Source: Nonomuraea sp. NBC_00507
Lineage (GTDB): Bacteria; Actinomycetota; Actinomycetes; Streptosporangiales; Streptosporangiaceae
Reading direction: 5' to 3'
Length of the DNA stretch: 64,000 bases
NCBI RefSeq assembly: GCF_036013525.1
Contig: NZ_CP107853.1
Coordinates: forward strand, 8,866,001-8,930,000
Shown: positions 51,307-61,988 of the stretch, in pieces
Numbering within the stretch: the stretch's first letter is position 1
Layout of the letters: every line of letters starts with the position of its first letter
Position numbers and translations under genes: made by a program
Notes under the pieces: model-generated
Told to the model about the DNA's origin: nothing
The model's database searches: none
The model's input: the letters and a program-made list of their open reading frames with translations, nothing else

Positions 51307-52710
51307 ATGACCGCCCTCGACATCCGGCCAATGCAGGCGCCCGTCGAGCCGACGCCCTACCGGTGGCGCTGGCCCGCGCTCGCTGTGGTCCTCGCCGGCT
51401 CGGTCATGGAGCTGCTCGACGCCACCGTCACCAACATCGCGGGCCCCACGATGCGCGCCGAGCTCGGCGGCGGTGCCTCGCTCATCCAGTGGCTCGGGGC
51501 GGCGTACACGCTGGCCATGACCGCGGGACTGCTGACCGGCGGCCGGCTGGGCGACATCGTCGGCCGCAAGCGGATGTTCCTTATCGGGGTCGCCGGATTC
51601 ACGGCCGGGTCGCTGATGTGCGCGCTCGCCTTCTCGCCCGAGACCATCATCGCGGCCAGGATCGTGCAGGGGCTGTTCGGGGCGGCCATGATCCCGCAGG
51701 GCATGGGGCTGATGAAGGAGATGTTCCCGCCCAAGGAGCTGGCGGCGGCGATGGGGCTGTTCGGGCCGGTCATGGGACTGTCCGCGGTGGGCGGGCCGAT
51801 CCTGGCGGGCGCGCTCACCAGCGTCGACTGGCGGCTCATCTTCGTGATCAACCTGCCGATCGGCGCGGTGACCGCGCTGGCGGCCCTGCGTTTCCTGCCC
51901 GGCTCGCGGCCCGCCGGGGGTGTCCGGCTGGACCTTCCGGGGGCGCTGCTGGCCTCGGCGGGGACCGTGCTGATCGTGTTCCCGCTGGTGCAGGGTGGCG
52001 AGCAGGGGTGGCCGGCGTGGTCGTTCGCCATGATGACGGCCTCGGGCGCGGTGTTCGGGCTCTTCGCCTGGTACGAGCGGCGCAGGGCCGCGCGCGGCGG
52101 TGACCCGCTGGTGGCGCCGAGCCTGTTCCGCAAGCGCGCGTTCGTGTCCGGCATGGCGACCGGGACCATCTACTTCGCCGCATTCGCCGGGGTCTTCCTG
52201 GTGATCGGGCTCTACACGCAGCTCGGCCTGGGATACTCCCCGCTCAAGGCGGCGCTGACCGGCGTTCCCTCCTCGCTCGGCATGATCGCGGGCATGGGCG
52301 TGGCGCAGGCCCTCCAGCGGCACGGGCGCCGGGTCCTGCTGGGCGGCGCGGTGGTCATGGCGCTCGGCGTGGCCGGCCTGATCGCCGTCGCCGCGCCCGG
52401 CGTCTCCCCGTGGCAGCTGGCGCCCATGCTCGCGGTGACCGGCCTGGGCAGCGGGCTCATCATGACGCCGTACTTCGGCATCGTCATGGCCGCGGTCGAG
52501 CCCGGCGAGACCGGGTCGGCGTCCGGCACCCTGACCGCGCTGCAGCAGGTCGGCGGGGCGCTGGGGCTGGCGCTGCTGGGGACGGTGTACTTCGGCACGG
52601 GCAGTGTGCAGGCCACGCTGGGCGTCGCGGCCGCGATGATCGCCGCCACCTTCGCGGTCGGGCTGCTGCTGCCCAAGCAGGCCAGGGAGGGCGCGGACTT
52701 CGCGCACTGA
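51307..52710 (+). CDS. MFS drug-exporter (DHA2 family)
   Basis: A 467-residue proton-driven multidrug exporter with about 14 helices. The family marker LDATVTNIAGPTMRAELGGG (the LDxTxxNxAxP motif of 14-helix exporters) follows helix 1; GGRLGDIVGRKRMFLIGV is motif A, and IQWLGAAYTLAMTA precedes it. Motif C resembles LFGPVMGLSAVGGPILAG. AGGAGG lies before the ATG. Two perfect operators precede the gene and a strong intrinsic terminator follows it. Confidence 0.95.
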   Translation: MTALDIRPMQAPVEPTPYRWRWPALAVVLAGSVMELLDATVTNIAGPTMRAELGGGASLIQWLGAAYTLAMTAGLLTGGRLGDIVGRKRMFLIGVAGFTAGSLMCALAFSPETIIAARIVQGLFGAAMIPQGMGLMKEMFPPKELAAAMGLFGPVMGLSAVGGPILAGALTSVDWRLIFVINLPIGAVTALAALRFLPGSRPAGGVRLDLPGALLASAGTVLIVFPLVQGGEQGWPAWSFAMMTASGAVFGLFAWYERRRAARGGDPLVAPSLFRKRAFVSGMATGTIYFAAFAGVFLVIGLYTQLGLGYSPLKAALTGVPSSLGMIAGMGVAQALQRHGRRVLLGGAVVMALGVAGLIAVAAPGVSPWQLAPMLAVTGLGSGLIMTPYFGIVMAAVEPGETGSASGTLTALQQVGGALGLALLGTVYFGTGSVQATLGVAAAMIAATFAVGLLLPKQAREGADFAH

Positions 52711-52725
52711 GCACCGCGAGCACCT

Positions 52726-52767
52726 GGACACCGGCCGGCTCAATGGAGCCGGCCGGTGTCCCTTTTT
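52726..52767 (+). terminator. Intrinsic terminator of the MFS gene
   Basis: Perfect 16-bp stem, GGACACCGGCCGGCTC (52726-52741) and its complement (52746-52761), loop AATG, followed by a T5 tract (52763-52767). The strongest rho-independent terminator in the window. Confidence 0.93.
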
Positions 52768-52967
52768 CCCGCCTGTTCCATGCCGGCAAGCAGGTAGCCC
52801 AGGCCCTCGTCGAACGTGGCGTCCCAGTCGAGGTCGAGCCCATGCTCGGCGAGCGCCGGGTAGCGGTCTTCGCGTTCGCGCAGGAACGCGCCGGTGTCCT
52901 CGGCGTCTCGGTCCTGCCAGGTGACCTGCATGACGACCGAGCCCATGACGTGACGTAGTTGGACAGA
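52740..52967 (-). pseudogene. C-terminal fragment of a TetR-family repressor
   Basis: Reads VQLRHVMGSVVMQVTWQDRD, then AFLREREDRYPALAEHGLDL and TFDEGLGYLLAGMEQAGK, the C-terminal pattern of TetR-type regulators. The DNA-binding domain and half of the ligand domain are absent: the frame is cut at the right end of the TnpB element at about 52970. No matching N-terminal part is found on the other side of the element. It was probably the repressor of the MFS exporter; the element's arrival or a linked deletion has destroyed it. Confidence 0.65.
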
Positions 52968-52968
52968 C

Positions 52969-53060
52969 TTTGAACTCCTCCCCGACCTGATGCTGAGGGT
53001 CGGAGATTCTCCCGTCGCGTCGTGGTCAAGCGGCGCGCGGGGGTTGACGCTTCACGGACC
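52969..53060 (-). ncRNA. Probable omega-RNA scaffold (right end of the TnpB element)
   Basis: In IS605-group elements the guide RNA of TnpB is made from the 3' end of tnpB and the element's right end, with the guide taken from flanking DNA. Here the scaffold would cover the end of tnpB and the hairpin at 53003-52982, and stop at GAGGAGTTCAA. The guide would then begin AGTCTGTCCAACTACGTCAC on the minus strand (or one base later), inside the TetR remnant. The 5' end is unknown. Confidence 0.5.
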
Positions 53061-54291
53061 GCCCAACGGCGAGGTCTCCACGTCCTGGCACCGCAGTTCC
53101 TGCGGCGTTGGCGATATTGATCGCACCGTTGGTGTCGGCGTGGCCGACCCAGCCGCAGGCCGGGTTCTTACACGCGAACACAGTTCCGGCACGGTTGCCG
53201 GGGTCGCGGTATCCGCACTCGTGGCAGGTCTGGGAGGTGCCAGGCGCGGGAACCTTGACCACCTGCCCGCCCCGGTCGGCGGTCTTGTACTCCAACAGGG
53301 TGACGGTACGGCCCCACGCTTCCCCGGCGATCGCCCTGTTCAGGCCCGCCTTCTGCGCCACGTTCGTACCAGGCTGCTCCACGGTGCCCTTGGCGGAACG
53401 GACCATGTTCATGATTTTCAGGTCCTCCACCACGATCACGCCGAAGCCGGTGGCGAGTTCGGTGGTGGTCTGGTGCTGCCAGTCCAAAGCGCGGCGCTTG
53501 GCTGTCGCGCGCGCCTTGGCGATCTGGGCGTTGGTGCGGGCCAGCCGACGGGAGGTCGGCTCGCCCGGGGTACGGGCACGCCGCTGGCGAGCCGCTTTCT
53601 TCTCCAGAAGGCGCAGGCGCTCACGCTCGCCACCGGACAGCCAGGGACCGTGCTCGCGCATCGTCCCGTCCGACAAGGCCAGCGCGACGGTGACTCCCCG
53701 GTCGATGCCGACGCTCGGGCCAGAGTGCTGGGCAGGGGCGGGCACCTCGCACTCGACCCGGAACACGATCGTCCACCCGTACGCGTCCTTAACCAGCCGG
53801 GCTCCGGTGATCCGCCCGGCCGGACCGCCCTTGGTCACACCGGGCAGGTCCTTGGTCCACCGAAACCGCACCCGGCCCACCTTCGGCAGATTGACCGCGC
53901 CCCACCGCCGGTTGAGCCGCGTGATCTGCAAGTCACGGGCCTGAGGCACGTCCACGGCCAGCCGAGAGCGAAACCGAGCCTTGAACGTCGGACGGCCCGC
54001 CGGATGATCGGGATTGAAGAAGTTCGCCCACGCCTGCCGATAGGACTTCAGCACCGCCTGAGCCGCCTGAGCGGGCAACTGACCCATCCAGTCGATCTCG
54101 TGGCGGGCCTGCCGGATCGCGGCGTCGCAGTCCTTGAGCATGGCGAACCTGCCCTGACGAAAGGTGAAGAACTCATGCAACAGGTTCCACAAGGCACGCG
54201 CGGTGTGCGCCTGACCCTCCAGCTGGGCCGCCTGGACCGCACTGAGGTCAAGCCGCGCCACATGCGCTCTCGCCTGCTTCGCCAACTCCAC
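53026..54291 (-). CDS. tnpB: RNA-guided endonuclease TnpB
   Basis: TnpB of 421 residues. The N-terminal helical/WED region (LEGQAHTARALWNLLHEFFT, then NFFNPDHPAGRPTFKAR) is typical. The RuvC catalytic residues are intact: Asp in SVGIDRGVTVALAL, Glu in IVVEDLKIMNM, Asp in WVGHADTNGAINIAN. The zinc finger has CHECG and CKNPAC. GTG start. Codon use is like the neighbours, so it is an old or same-genus resident. No tnpA is adjacent. All key residues are present, so it is probably an active nuclease. Confidence 0.95.
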   Translation of the reverse strand: MELAKQARAHVARLDLSAVQAAQLEGQAHTARALWNLLHEFFTFRQGRFAMLKDCDAAIRQARHEIDWMGQLPAQAAQAVLKSYRQAWANFFNPDHPAGRPTFKARFRSRLAVDVPQARDLQITRLNRRWGAVNLPKVGRVRFRWTKDLPGVTKGGPAGRITGARLVKDAYGWTIVFRVECEVPAPAQHSGPSVGIDRGVTVALALSDGTMREHGPWLSGGERERLRLLEKKAARQRRARTPGEPTSRRLARTNAQIAKARATAKRRALDWQHQTTTELATGFGVIVVEDLKIMNMVRSAKGTVEQPGTNVAQKAGLNRAIAGEAWGRTVTLLEYKTADRGGQVVKVPAPGTSQTCHECGYRDPGNRAGTVFACKNPACGWVGHADTNGAINIANAAGTAVPGRGDLAVGRSVKRQPPRAA

Positions 54292-54358
54292 ACTGTGATC
54301 ATACCGTTCGTTTGTGTCACCGCACTGAACTTCGAATATTGATGTACATACAGAACGA

Positions 54359-54445
54359 CATGTCCCTCGCGACCTCGACCGCTACCTGATCTTCGGCGCG
54401 GACGGGCTCGTACGGGAGAGCGCCGAGCCCCGGTGGGACCTTTAG
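54359..54445 (+). pseudogene. 3' fragment of an unknown gene next to the TnpB element
   Basis: Immediately beyond the element's upstream flank the plus strand reads HVPRDLDRYLIFGADGLVRE, then SAEPRWDL and stop. It has coding character but no start, and its 5' part is missing. The stop overlaps that of the ROK gene. I do not recognise the family. It suggests the element replaced or accompanied a deletion rather than a simple insertion. Confidence 0.35.
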
Positions 54446-55638
54446 CTGGAGACCCGGCGCAGGGCCGAGACCGTCATGGTCTCGTCGACCGCCTCGGGCG
54501 ACAACACGTGATCGAGCACCATGACCGCGCACCCGCTGATGCCCGCCGCCGCGCCGAGCCTGCTCGGCTCGATGCGCAGCCGCCGGGTGGCCAAGGCCGT
54601 GGAGCGGCGATAGACGACCTCGCGGATGCTCGACACCAGCGGCCCGAACGCCTCCGCCACATCGCCGCCCAGCACCACCACCGACGGGTTGAGGATGTTG
54701 ACCGCCCCGGCCAGCACCTCGCCGATCCTGCGCCCGGCGGTGCGGACCATGGCCATCGTCTGGGCGTCACCGGCTCGCACTAACGCCGTCACGTCCGCGA
54801 TCGTCTTGACGTCCTTGCCGGCCGCGCGCAGGTCGCGCAGCAGGGCGGTGCCGCTGGCCACGGAGTCGACGCAGTCGGTGTTGCCGCAGCGGCACAACAC
54901 GCCGCCGCCGTCCAGCACGGGGATGTGGCCGATCTCGCCCGCCGCGCCCAGCGCGCCGCGCAGGATGCCGCCGCCGGCGATCACGCCCGCGCCGATGCGG
55001 GTGGAGACCTTCACGAACATCAGGTCGTCCAGATCGGGGTAGGCGCCGCGGTGCTCGCCGATGGCCAGCACGTTCACGTCGTTGTCCACGAGCACGGGGA
55101 CGGGGAAGCGCTCGGCGACGATCGGCGGGATCACCACGCCGGTCCAGGAGGCCATCACGCGGGCGCTCTCCGTACGGCCCTGCGCGAACTCGACGGTGGC
55201 CGGCACGCCCATCCCGACGCCCCTGATCATCGAGCGCGGCCGGTCGCCGAGCAGCTCGTCCCAGGTGTCCATGAGCACCGGCAGCACGACGTCGGGACCC
55301 TGCTCCACGTCCATCGCGAACTCGCGCCCGGCCAGCTCCTGCCCGGCGAGGTCGCAGATCGCGACCCGGGTGCGGCTGGCGCCGAGCGCCGCCACCAGCA
55401 CCACGCCGCCCGCGGCGTTGAACTCGAGCCGGACCGGCGGCCGCCCGCCCGTGGACGGGGCGTCGGTGCGCTCCACGACGAGACCGCGTTCCAGCAGCTC
55501 ACCGACGCGCAGCTGCACCGCGGGGCGCGACAGGCCGGTCACCCGGCCGAGGTCGGCCCGCGTCACGGCCTCGCCTGAGCGGATGAGGCGAAGCATCTCG
55601 CCGCTGGTGGCGAGGGTCGCGGCGGTACGTCGTGGCAT
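54442..55638 (-). CDS. ROK-family transcriptional repressor of the ED operon
   Basis: A 398-residue ROK regulator. An N-terminal winged helix (residues about 10-65; VTRADLGRVTGLSRPAVQLR) precedes the sugar-kinase-like domain: VLVDNDVNVLAIGEHRG, GAAGEIGHIPVLDGGGVLCR, and the zinc-binding CRCGNTDC followed by VDSVASG. The DNA-binding domain separates it from ROK glucokinases. It diverges from zwf across a 143-bp region with an AT-rich inverted repeat and is therefore the probable local regulator of the zwf-edd-glk-eda operon, responding to a sugar or sugar phosphate. Confidence 0.92.
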   Translation of the reverse strand: MPRRTAATLATSGEMLRLIRSGEAVTRADLGRVTGLSRPAVQLRVGELLERGLVVERTDAPSTGGRPPVRLEFNAAGGVVLVAALGASRTRVAICDLAGQELAGREFAMDVEQGPDVVLPVLMDTWDELLGDRPRSMIRGVGMGVPATVEFAQGRTESARVMASWTGVVIPPIVAERFPVPVLVDNDVNVLAIGEHRGAYPDLDDLMFVKVSTRIGAGVIAGGGILRGALGAAGEIGHIPVLDGGGVLCRCGNTDCVDSVASGTALLRDLRAAGKDVKTIADVTALVRAGDAQTMAMVRTAGRRIGEVLAGAVNILNPSVVVLGGDVAEAFGPLVSSIREVVYRRSTALATRRLRIEPSRLGAAAGISGCAVMVLDHVLSPEAVDETMTVSALRRVSS

Positions 55639-55670
55639 CGGCTAAGTGAACCACACGGGGTTAGGTAATG

Positions 55671-55686
55671 AAAAGTCAGAACTTTT
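55671..55686. promoter_or_regulatory. Inverted repeat between ROK gene and zwf
   Basis: AAAAGT-CAGA-ACTTTT, 6-bp perfect arms in an AT-rich stretch unusual for this genome, about 95 bp before zwf. Candidate ROK operator; ROK proteins often bind AT-rich dyads of this kind. Confidence 0.5.
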
Positions 55687-55781
55687 TTATCTCAAATGCC
55701 AAAACTCCGCTTGTCTACCACCCAAACTCTCGTTAGTGTCCGTTCTGTCCCTGCTTTGGTAGATCATCGGAGCCCCACACC

Positions 55782-57253
55782 GTGTCCACCCACCCGACAG
55801 CCACCCCCGCCCACACCGCCGACCTCGTCGTCTTCGGCGGGACCGGCGACCTGTCCATGCGCAAACTGCTCCCGGCGCTGTATCACAGCGACAGGGAGGG
55901 ACGGCTCTCTCCGGAGACCCGCGTGATCGCGATGTCCAGGGGCGGTCTGACCGACGCCGACTTCCGTGGCAAGGTGGACGCCGAGGTACGCGCTCAGGTC
56001 CCGGTCGACGACCCGGCCGTGTGGGAGCGTTTCCTGGCCCGCCTGCACCACGTGTCGGTCGACGTCGGAAGGGCTGACACGTCCGGCTGGGACGCGTTGT
56101 CCGGCATGCTGGCCGGTTTCGCGTCGCGTGACCGGGTGTTCTACCTGGCCAGCCCGCCCCGCACGTTCGGCCCCTTCTGCCGGGAGCTGGCCGAGGCCGG
56201 GCTGGTGACGCCGCGCTCGCGCGTGGTGCTGGAGAAACCCCTGGGCCACGACCTGCCGAGCGCGCAGGCGATCAACGACGAGGTCGGCGCGATCTTCGAG
56301 GAGCGCCAGATCTTCCGCATCGACCACTACCTGGGCAAGGAGACCGTCCAGAACCTGCTGGTCCTGCGCTTCGCCAACGCCTTCCTCGAGCCGATCTGGA
56401 ACTCGCTCTGGATCGACCACGTCCAGATCACCGCCGCCGAGACCGTCGGCACGCCGGGCCGGCGCGGCTACTACGACCACGCGGGCGCGCTGCGCGACAT
56501 GGTGCAGAACCACCTGCTGCAGCTCCTCACGCTGACCGCGATGGAGCCGCCGGCCCGCAACGACCGCGAGGCCATCCGCGACGAGAAAGTCAAGGTCCTG
56601 CAGGCGCTGCGCCCGATCGCGGGCACCGAGGTGGACCGCTTCACCGTGCGCGGCCAATACGTCGGCGCCGGCGACATGCCGGGCTACCTCGACGAGCCCG
56701 GCTCGACGCCGCCGACCGAGGCCTCCGCGCGGGTGGAGACGTTCACCGCGATCCGGGCCGAGATCAAGAACTGGCGATGGGCCGGGGTGCCGTTCTACCT
56801 GCGGACCGGCAAGCGCATGCCGTACCGGCGCTCGGAGATCGTGGTGCAGTTCAAGGACGTGCCGCACTCCATCTTCCCCGGCGGCACGCCGAACCGCCTG
56901 GTCCTGCGGCTGCAGCCGGAGGAGGGCATCGAGCTGCACATCATGGCCAAGGAGCCGGGCGCGGGCGAGGTGACGCTGAAGCCGGTGCCGCTGTCGCTGT
57001 CGTTCGGCAAGACGTTCACGACGCGGGTGCCCGAGGCGTACGAGCGGCTGCTGAGCGACGTGCTGGCCGGTAACCCGACGTTGTTCATGCGCCGCGACGA
57101 GGTGGAGGCGGCCTGGCGGTGGATCGACCCGATCCTGGACGCCTGGAAGTCCGACCCCGCCCTGCCTGAGCCCTACCCGGCCGGAACCACCGGCCCCGCC
57201 GGAGCCCACGATCTGCTAGGCCGCAGCGGTCGCGCGTGGCACGAGGAGGACAT

Positions 57254-57257
<4 letters not shown>
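55782..57257 (+). CDS. zwf: Glucose-6-phosphate 1-dehydrogenase
   Basis: Oxidises glucose-6-phosphate to 6-phosphogluconolactone with NAD(P)+; 491 residues, normal length. The dinucleotide motif [18 protein letters not shown] is near the N-terminus, the active-site signature RIDHYLGKE at about 180, and [15 protein letters not shown] before it. GTG start with GGAG upstream. First gene of the Entner-Doudoroff operon; edd starts within its stop (GTGA). No lactonase (pgl) gene is in the operon. Confidence 0.97.
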
Positions 57258-59197
<1,940 letters not shown>

Positions 59198-59297
59198 CCG
59201 TGGTTCACACCCCCTCCTGGGGTGAGGTGAGCGGCCGTGGCATCCTTCGGTATATGGCGAGCGATCTTGACGCCGCCCTGAGTGCCGGAGGTGTGTG

Positions 59298-60263
59298 ATG
59301 AGTGCCTTTGACCTTCCGTGGCTCGTCGCCGACATCGGGGGGACCAACGCCAGGTTCGGCCTGGTCACCTCGCTGGGCGCGCGGCCCTCGCACGTCGCGG
59401 TCCTGGCGGGGGCCGACTACCCCACGCTCCCCGAAGCCGTGGCCGCCTACCTCGCGGAACACGCGGGCGGGGTGCGACCGGGGGCGGCCTGCCTGGCCGT
59501 GGCCGGACCGATCGACGGCGACGGTTACCGGCTCACGAACTCCGCGTGGGCGGGGTCCGTACGCGATCTCGACGTGCCGTACGCGCGGCTGCTCAACGAC
59601 TTCGAGGCGCTGGCCGTCTCGCTGCCGCACCTGGACGGCGACGACCTGGTGTCCCTGGGCGGGCCCGCGCTCGGCCACGGCGTCAAGGCCGTGCTGGGTC
59701 CCGGCACCGGGCTCGGCGTGGGCGGGCTGGTGCCGACCGAGCACGGCTGGACGCCGATCCCCGGCGAGGGTGGTCACGTCACGGTGCCGGTGGTGGGCCG
59801 GCGGGAGCTGGAGATCGTCCGCGTGCTGCAGGCACAGGGCCTGCAGCACGTGGTGGCCGAGCACGTGCTGTCCGGTCCCGGCCTGGCCCGGCTGCACCGG
59901 GCGCTGGCCCAGGTGAACGGCGTCGGCGCGCCCGAGCTGACCGCCTCCGACATCGTGGCCAGGCTCGACGACTCGCTGTGCGCGGAGACGATCGAGGTGT
60001 TCTGCGGGATGCTGGGCAGCTTCGCGGGCAACGTGGCACTGACCCTCGGCGCGCGGGGTGGGGTGTACCTGGGTGGCGGAGTGCTGCCACGTATCGTGGA
60101 ACGCGTGAGCACCAGCAGCTTCCGCACGCGGTTCGCCGCCAATCCCGACATGGCCGCATATCTGGCGGCGATCGGGACCGCTCTGATCGTCGCGCCCCAA
60201 CCGGCGCTGACGGGCGCGGCCGCCTGGCTGAGCCAGCGTGCCCGCAGGGAGCTGGTGGGCTGA
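59298..60263 (+). CDS. glk: Glucokinase, group A (Glk, non-ROK)
   Basis: Phosphorylates glucose with ATP; 321 residues. It belongs to the proteobacterial-type glucokinase family (PF02685): [13 protein letters not shown] near the start, [13 protein letters not shown] with the catalytic Asp, [28 protein letters not shown] and [12 protein letters not shown]. Actinomycetes usually use ROK glucokinase, so this type is notable. GGAGG lies six bases before the ATG. It is in the ED operon between edd and eda. Confidence 0.95.
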   Translation: MSAFDLPWLVADIGGTNARFGLVTSLGARPSHVAVLAGADYPTLPEAVAAYLAEHAGGVRPGAACLAVAGPIDGDGYRLTNSAWAGSVRDLDVPYARLLNDFEALAVSLPHLDGDDLVSLGGPALGHGVKAVLGPGTGLGVGGLVPTEHGWTPIPGEGGHVTVPVVGRRELEIVRVLQAQGLQHVVAEHVLSGPGLARLHRALAQVNGVGAPELTASDIVARLDDSLCAETIEVFCGMLGSFAGNVALTLGARGGVYLGGGVLPRIVERVSTSSFRTRFAANPDMAAYLAAIGTALIVAPQPALTGAAAWLSQRARRELVG

Positions 60264-60336
60264 CAACGACACCGGCCCCGCGCGGCCGGTGTTCGGTACT
60301 AGACGGCCTGTGAGGGCCGATGAGGAGACAGAACCC

Positions 60337-60948
60337 ATGAGCTTGCTCGATCTCGCCCCCGTGATCCCGGTCGTTGTGATCGAGGACGTCGAGACCGCCG
60401 TGCCGATGGCCCGGGCGCTGGTCGCCGGAGGGCTGCCGGTCATCGAGGTGACGTTGCGCACGCCGGTGGCGCGCGAGGCCATCGCCAGGATCGCCGACGA
60501 GGTGCCCGAGGCGATGGTGGGTGCGGGGACGATCCGCACCCACGACGACATCGCGGCGTCGGTGTCCGCGGGGGCGAGGTTCCTGGTCTCGCCGGGCACG
60601 ACCCTGTCGCTGGTCGAGGCGATGGACTCGAGCGGGGTGGCATACCTGCCGGGGGCCGCGACCGTGTCGGAGGTGATGGCGCTGGTGGAGCGGGGGATCA
60701 AGGAGCTGAAGTTCTTCCCCGCGGAGGCCGCGGGCGGCGTGCCGTATCTGAAGGCGCTGGCGGGCCCCCTGCCGGACGTGCGGTTCTGCCCGACGGGCGG
60801 CATCCGGGTGAACACCGCGCCCGACTACCTGGCGCTGCCGAACGTGGGCTGCGTCGGCGGCACCTGGCTGACCCCGGCGGACGTGCTGGCCGCGGGCGAC
60901 TGGGGGCGTGTGGAGAAGCTCGCCTCGGAGGCCGCCGCCCTGCGCTGA
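60337..60948 (+). CDS. eda: 2-keto-3-deoxy-6-phosphogluconate aldolase
   Basis: Class I aldolase that splits KDPG into pyruvate and glyceraldehyde-3-phosphate; 203 residues, normal length. Family features: [19 protein letters not shown], the catalytic Glu in [18 protein letters not shown], the Schiff-base Lys in [11 protein letters not shown] and FCPTGGI for phosphate binding. GAGGAG precedes the ATG. Last gene of the ED operon, followed by a weak hairpin at 60962-60980. Confidence 0.97.
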   Translation: MSLLDLAPVIPVVVIEDVETAVPMARALVAGGLPVIEVTLRTPVAREAIARIADEVPEAMVGAGTIRTHDDIAASVSAGARFLVSPGTTLSLVEAMDSSGVAYLPGAATVSEVMALVERGIKELKFFPAEAAGGVPYLKALAGPLPDVRFCPTGGIRVNTAPDYLALPNVGCVGGTWLTPADVLAAGDWGRVEKLASEAAALR

Positions 60949-60993
60949 GTCCCACCTGTTACGGCGCTGCCCCAACGCCGGCGGGCCGCGGCG

Positions 60994-61914
60994 TCAGCTC
61001 CAGATGGAGACGTGGATCGGGGGACGGAAGCGGTTGCGGGGAACGCCGTCCTCCGGGGCGCGCATCACCTGGGTGGCCGCCGGGGTCGTGAGGAAGTCCA
61101 GGAACGTGCCCGCCGCCAGGGACCGGTTGGCGGGTTCCAGCGTCGTCGCGTACCAGTAGGCCGCGAACGGGGTGGCCGGGGTGTCGATGGAGACCAGCTC
61201 ACCCCGGCGCACCTGTGAGGACACCAGGTGCGCGGTGGCGGGCGCGACCCCGGCGCCCTCGGCGGCCGCCTTCCAGGCCGCCGTCTGGTTCGCGAAGACC
61301 CGTACCTGCGACTCCGGCACCCGCAGCGCCCGCAGGAGCCGGCCGGTGTCGCTGGCCGGGTCGGCGCCCGACGGGCCGACGAGCCAGTGGTCCCTGCGCC
61401 CACGCGGCGCGCCGACGACGATGAGCCTGCAGCGCAGGACGGGCCGGCTCACCAGCCCCGCCCCGCTCACCTGGGCGCCGAGCGCGACGTCGGCCAGGCG
61501 GCTGGACAGCAGCAGCGGCACTTCGGCCGTGCCCGCCACGCCGGTGGAGGCGTCCACCGACTTGCGCTGCGTGAACAGGCAGATCAGCGGACCGGCGACA
61601 TATTCGGCCAGCCCGGCGTCCATGACCACGTGCAGCCCGGCGGGACGGCCGGGCTGGACCGCCGCGACCGCCTCCGCGCCCAGTGCGACGATCTGGGCGG
61701 CGATTCCCAGCAGCCGCCGCCCGCCCTCGGTCAGCACCATCCGGTCGCCTGACCGGATCAGCAGCGGGTCCCCGAGGTGCTTGCGCAGCTGGGCCAGCGA
61801 CTGGGAGACCGCCGGCTCGCTCACGCCCAGCGCTCGGGCCGCCGCCTTGACGGATCCCAGCCGGGCGACGAAAACAAAAGCACCGAGCTGGCTAAGTGTC
61901 ACGCACCCCTTCAT
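60994..61914 (-). CDS. LysR-family regulator of the molybdenum hydroxylase operon
   Basis: A LysR protein of 306 residues. Helix-turn-helix at about 5-60 (LSQLGAFVFVARLGSVKAAA, LGVSEPAVSQSLAQLRKHLG), then an effector domain with GLHVVMDAGLAEYVAGPL and RDHWLVGPSGADPASDTGR. I place the start at ATG 61914; a GTG four codons later is closer to a weak GGGG. It is divergent from coxM-like, with a T-n11-A LysR box between them. The effector is unknown. Confidence 0.9.
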   Translation of the reverse strand: MKGCVTLSQLGAFVFVARLGSVKAAARALGVSEPAVSQSLAQLRKHLGDPLLIRSGDRMVLTEGGRRLLGIAAQIVALGAEAVAAVQPGRPAGLHVVMDAGLAEYVAGPLICLFTQRKSVDASTGVAGTAEVPLLLSSRLADVALGAQVSGAGLVSRPVLRCRLIVVGAPRGRRDHWLVGPSGADPASDTGRLLRALRVPESQVRVFANQTAAWKAAAEGAGVAPATAHLVSSQVRRGELVSIDTPATPFAAYWYATTLEPANRSLAAGTFLDFLTTPAATQVMRAPEDGVPRNRFRPPIHVSIWS

Positions 61915-61931
61915 AGTTGGCCGAAGCGCAT

Positions 61932-61967
61932 TAAGGAATCCCTTATTTGTGGATTGTCGCGACAAAT
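61932..61967. promoter_or_regulatory. LysR operator between the LysR gene and the hydroxylase operon
   Basis: ATTTGT-n11-ACAAAT (61945-61950 and 61962-61967) is a T-n11-A LysR box with 6-bp arms. A second dyad, TAAGG-AATC-CCTTA (61932-61945), abuts it. Both lie in the 74-bp divergent region, an arrangement usual for LysR autoregulation plus activation. Confidence 0.65.
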
Positions 61968-61988
61968 CGGTAACAGCACTGTGCTCTC

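Larger units (their letters stand above)
52969..54335 (-). mobile_element. IS200/IS605-type element with TnpB only
   Basis: Lone tnpB with a typical right end. After the stop codon, the minus strand carries a hairpin (CCGACC-n10-GGTCGG, plus-strand 52982-53003) and ends GGGGAGGAGTTCAA, the characteristic IS605-group terminus, at about 52970. The left end lies somewhere between 54292 and 54340 and could not be fixed. There is no tnpA gene, so it cannot move by itself. It lies against the truncated TetR gene. Confidence 0.7.
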
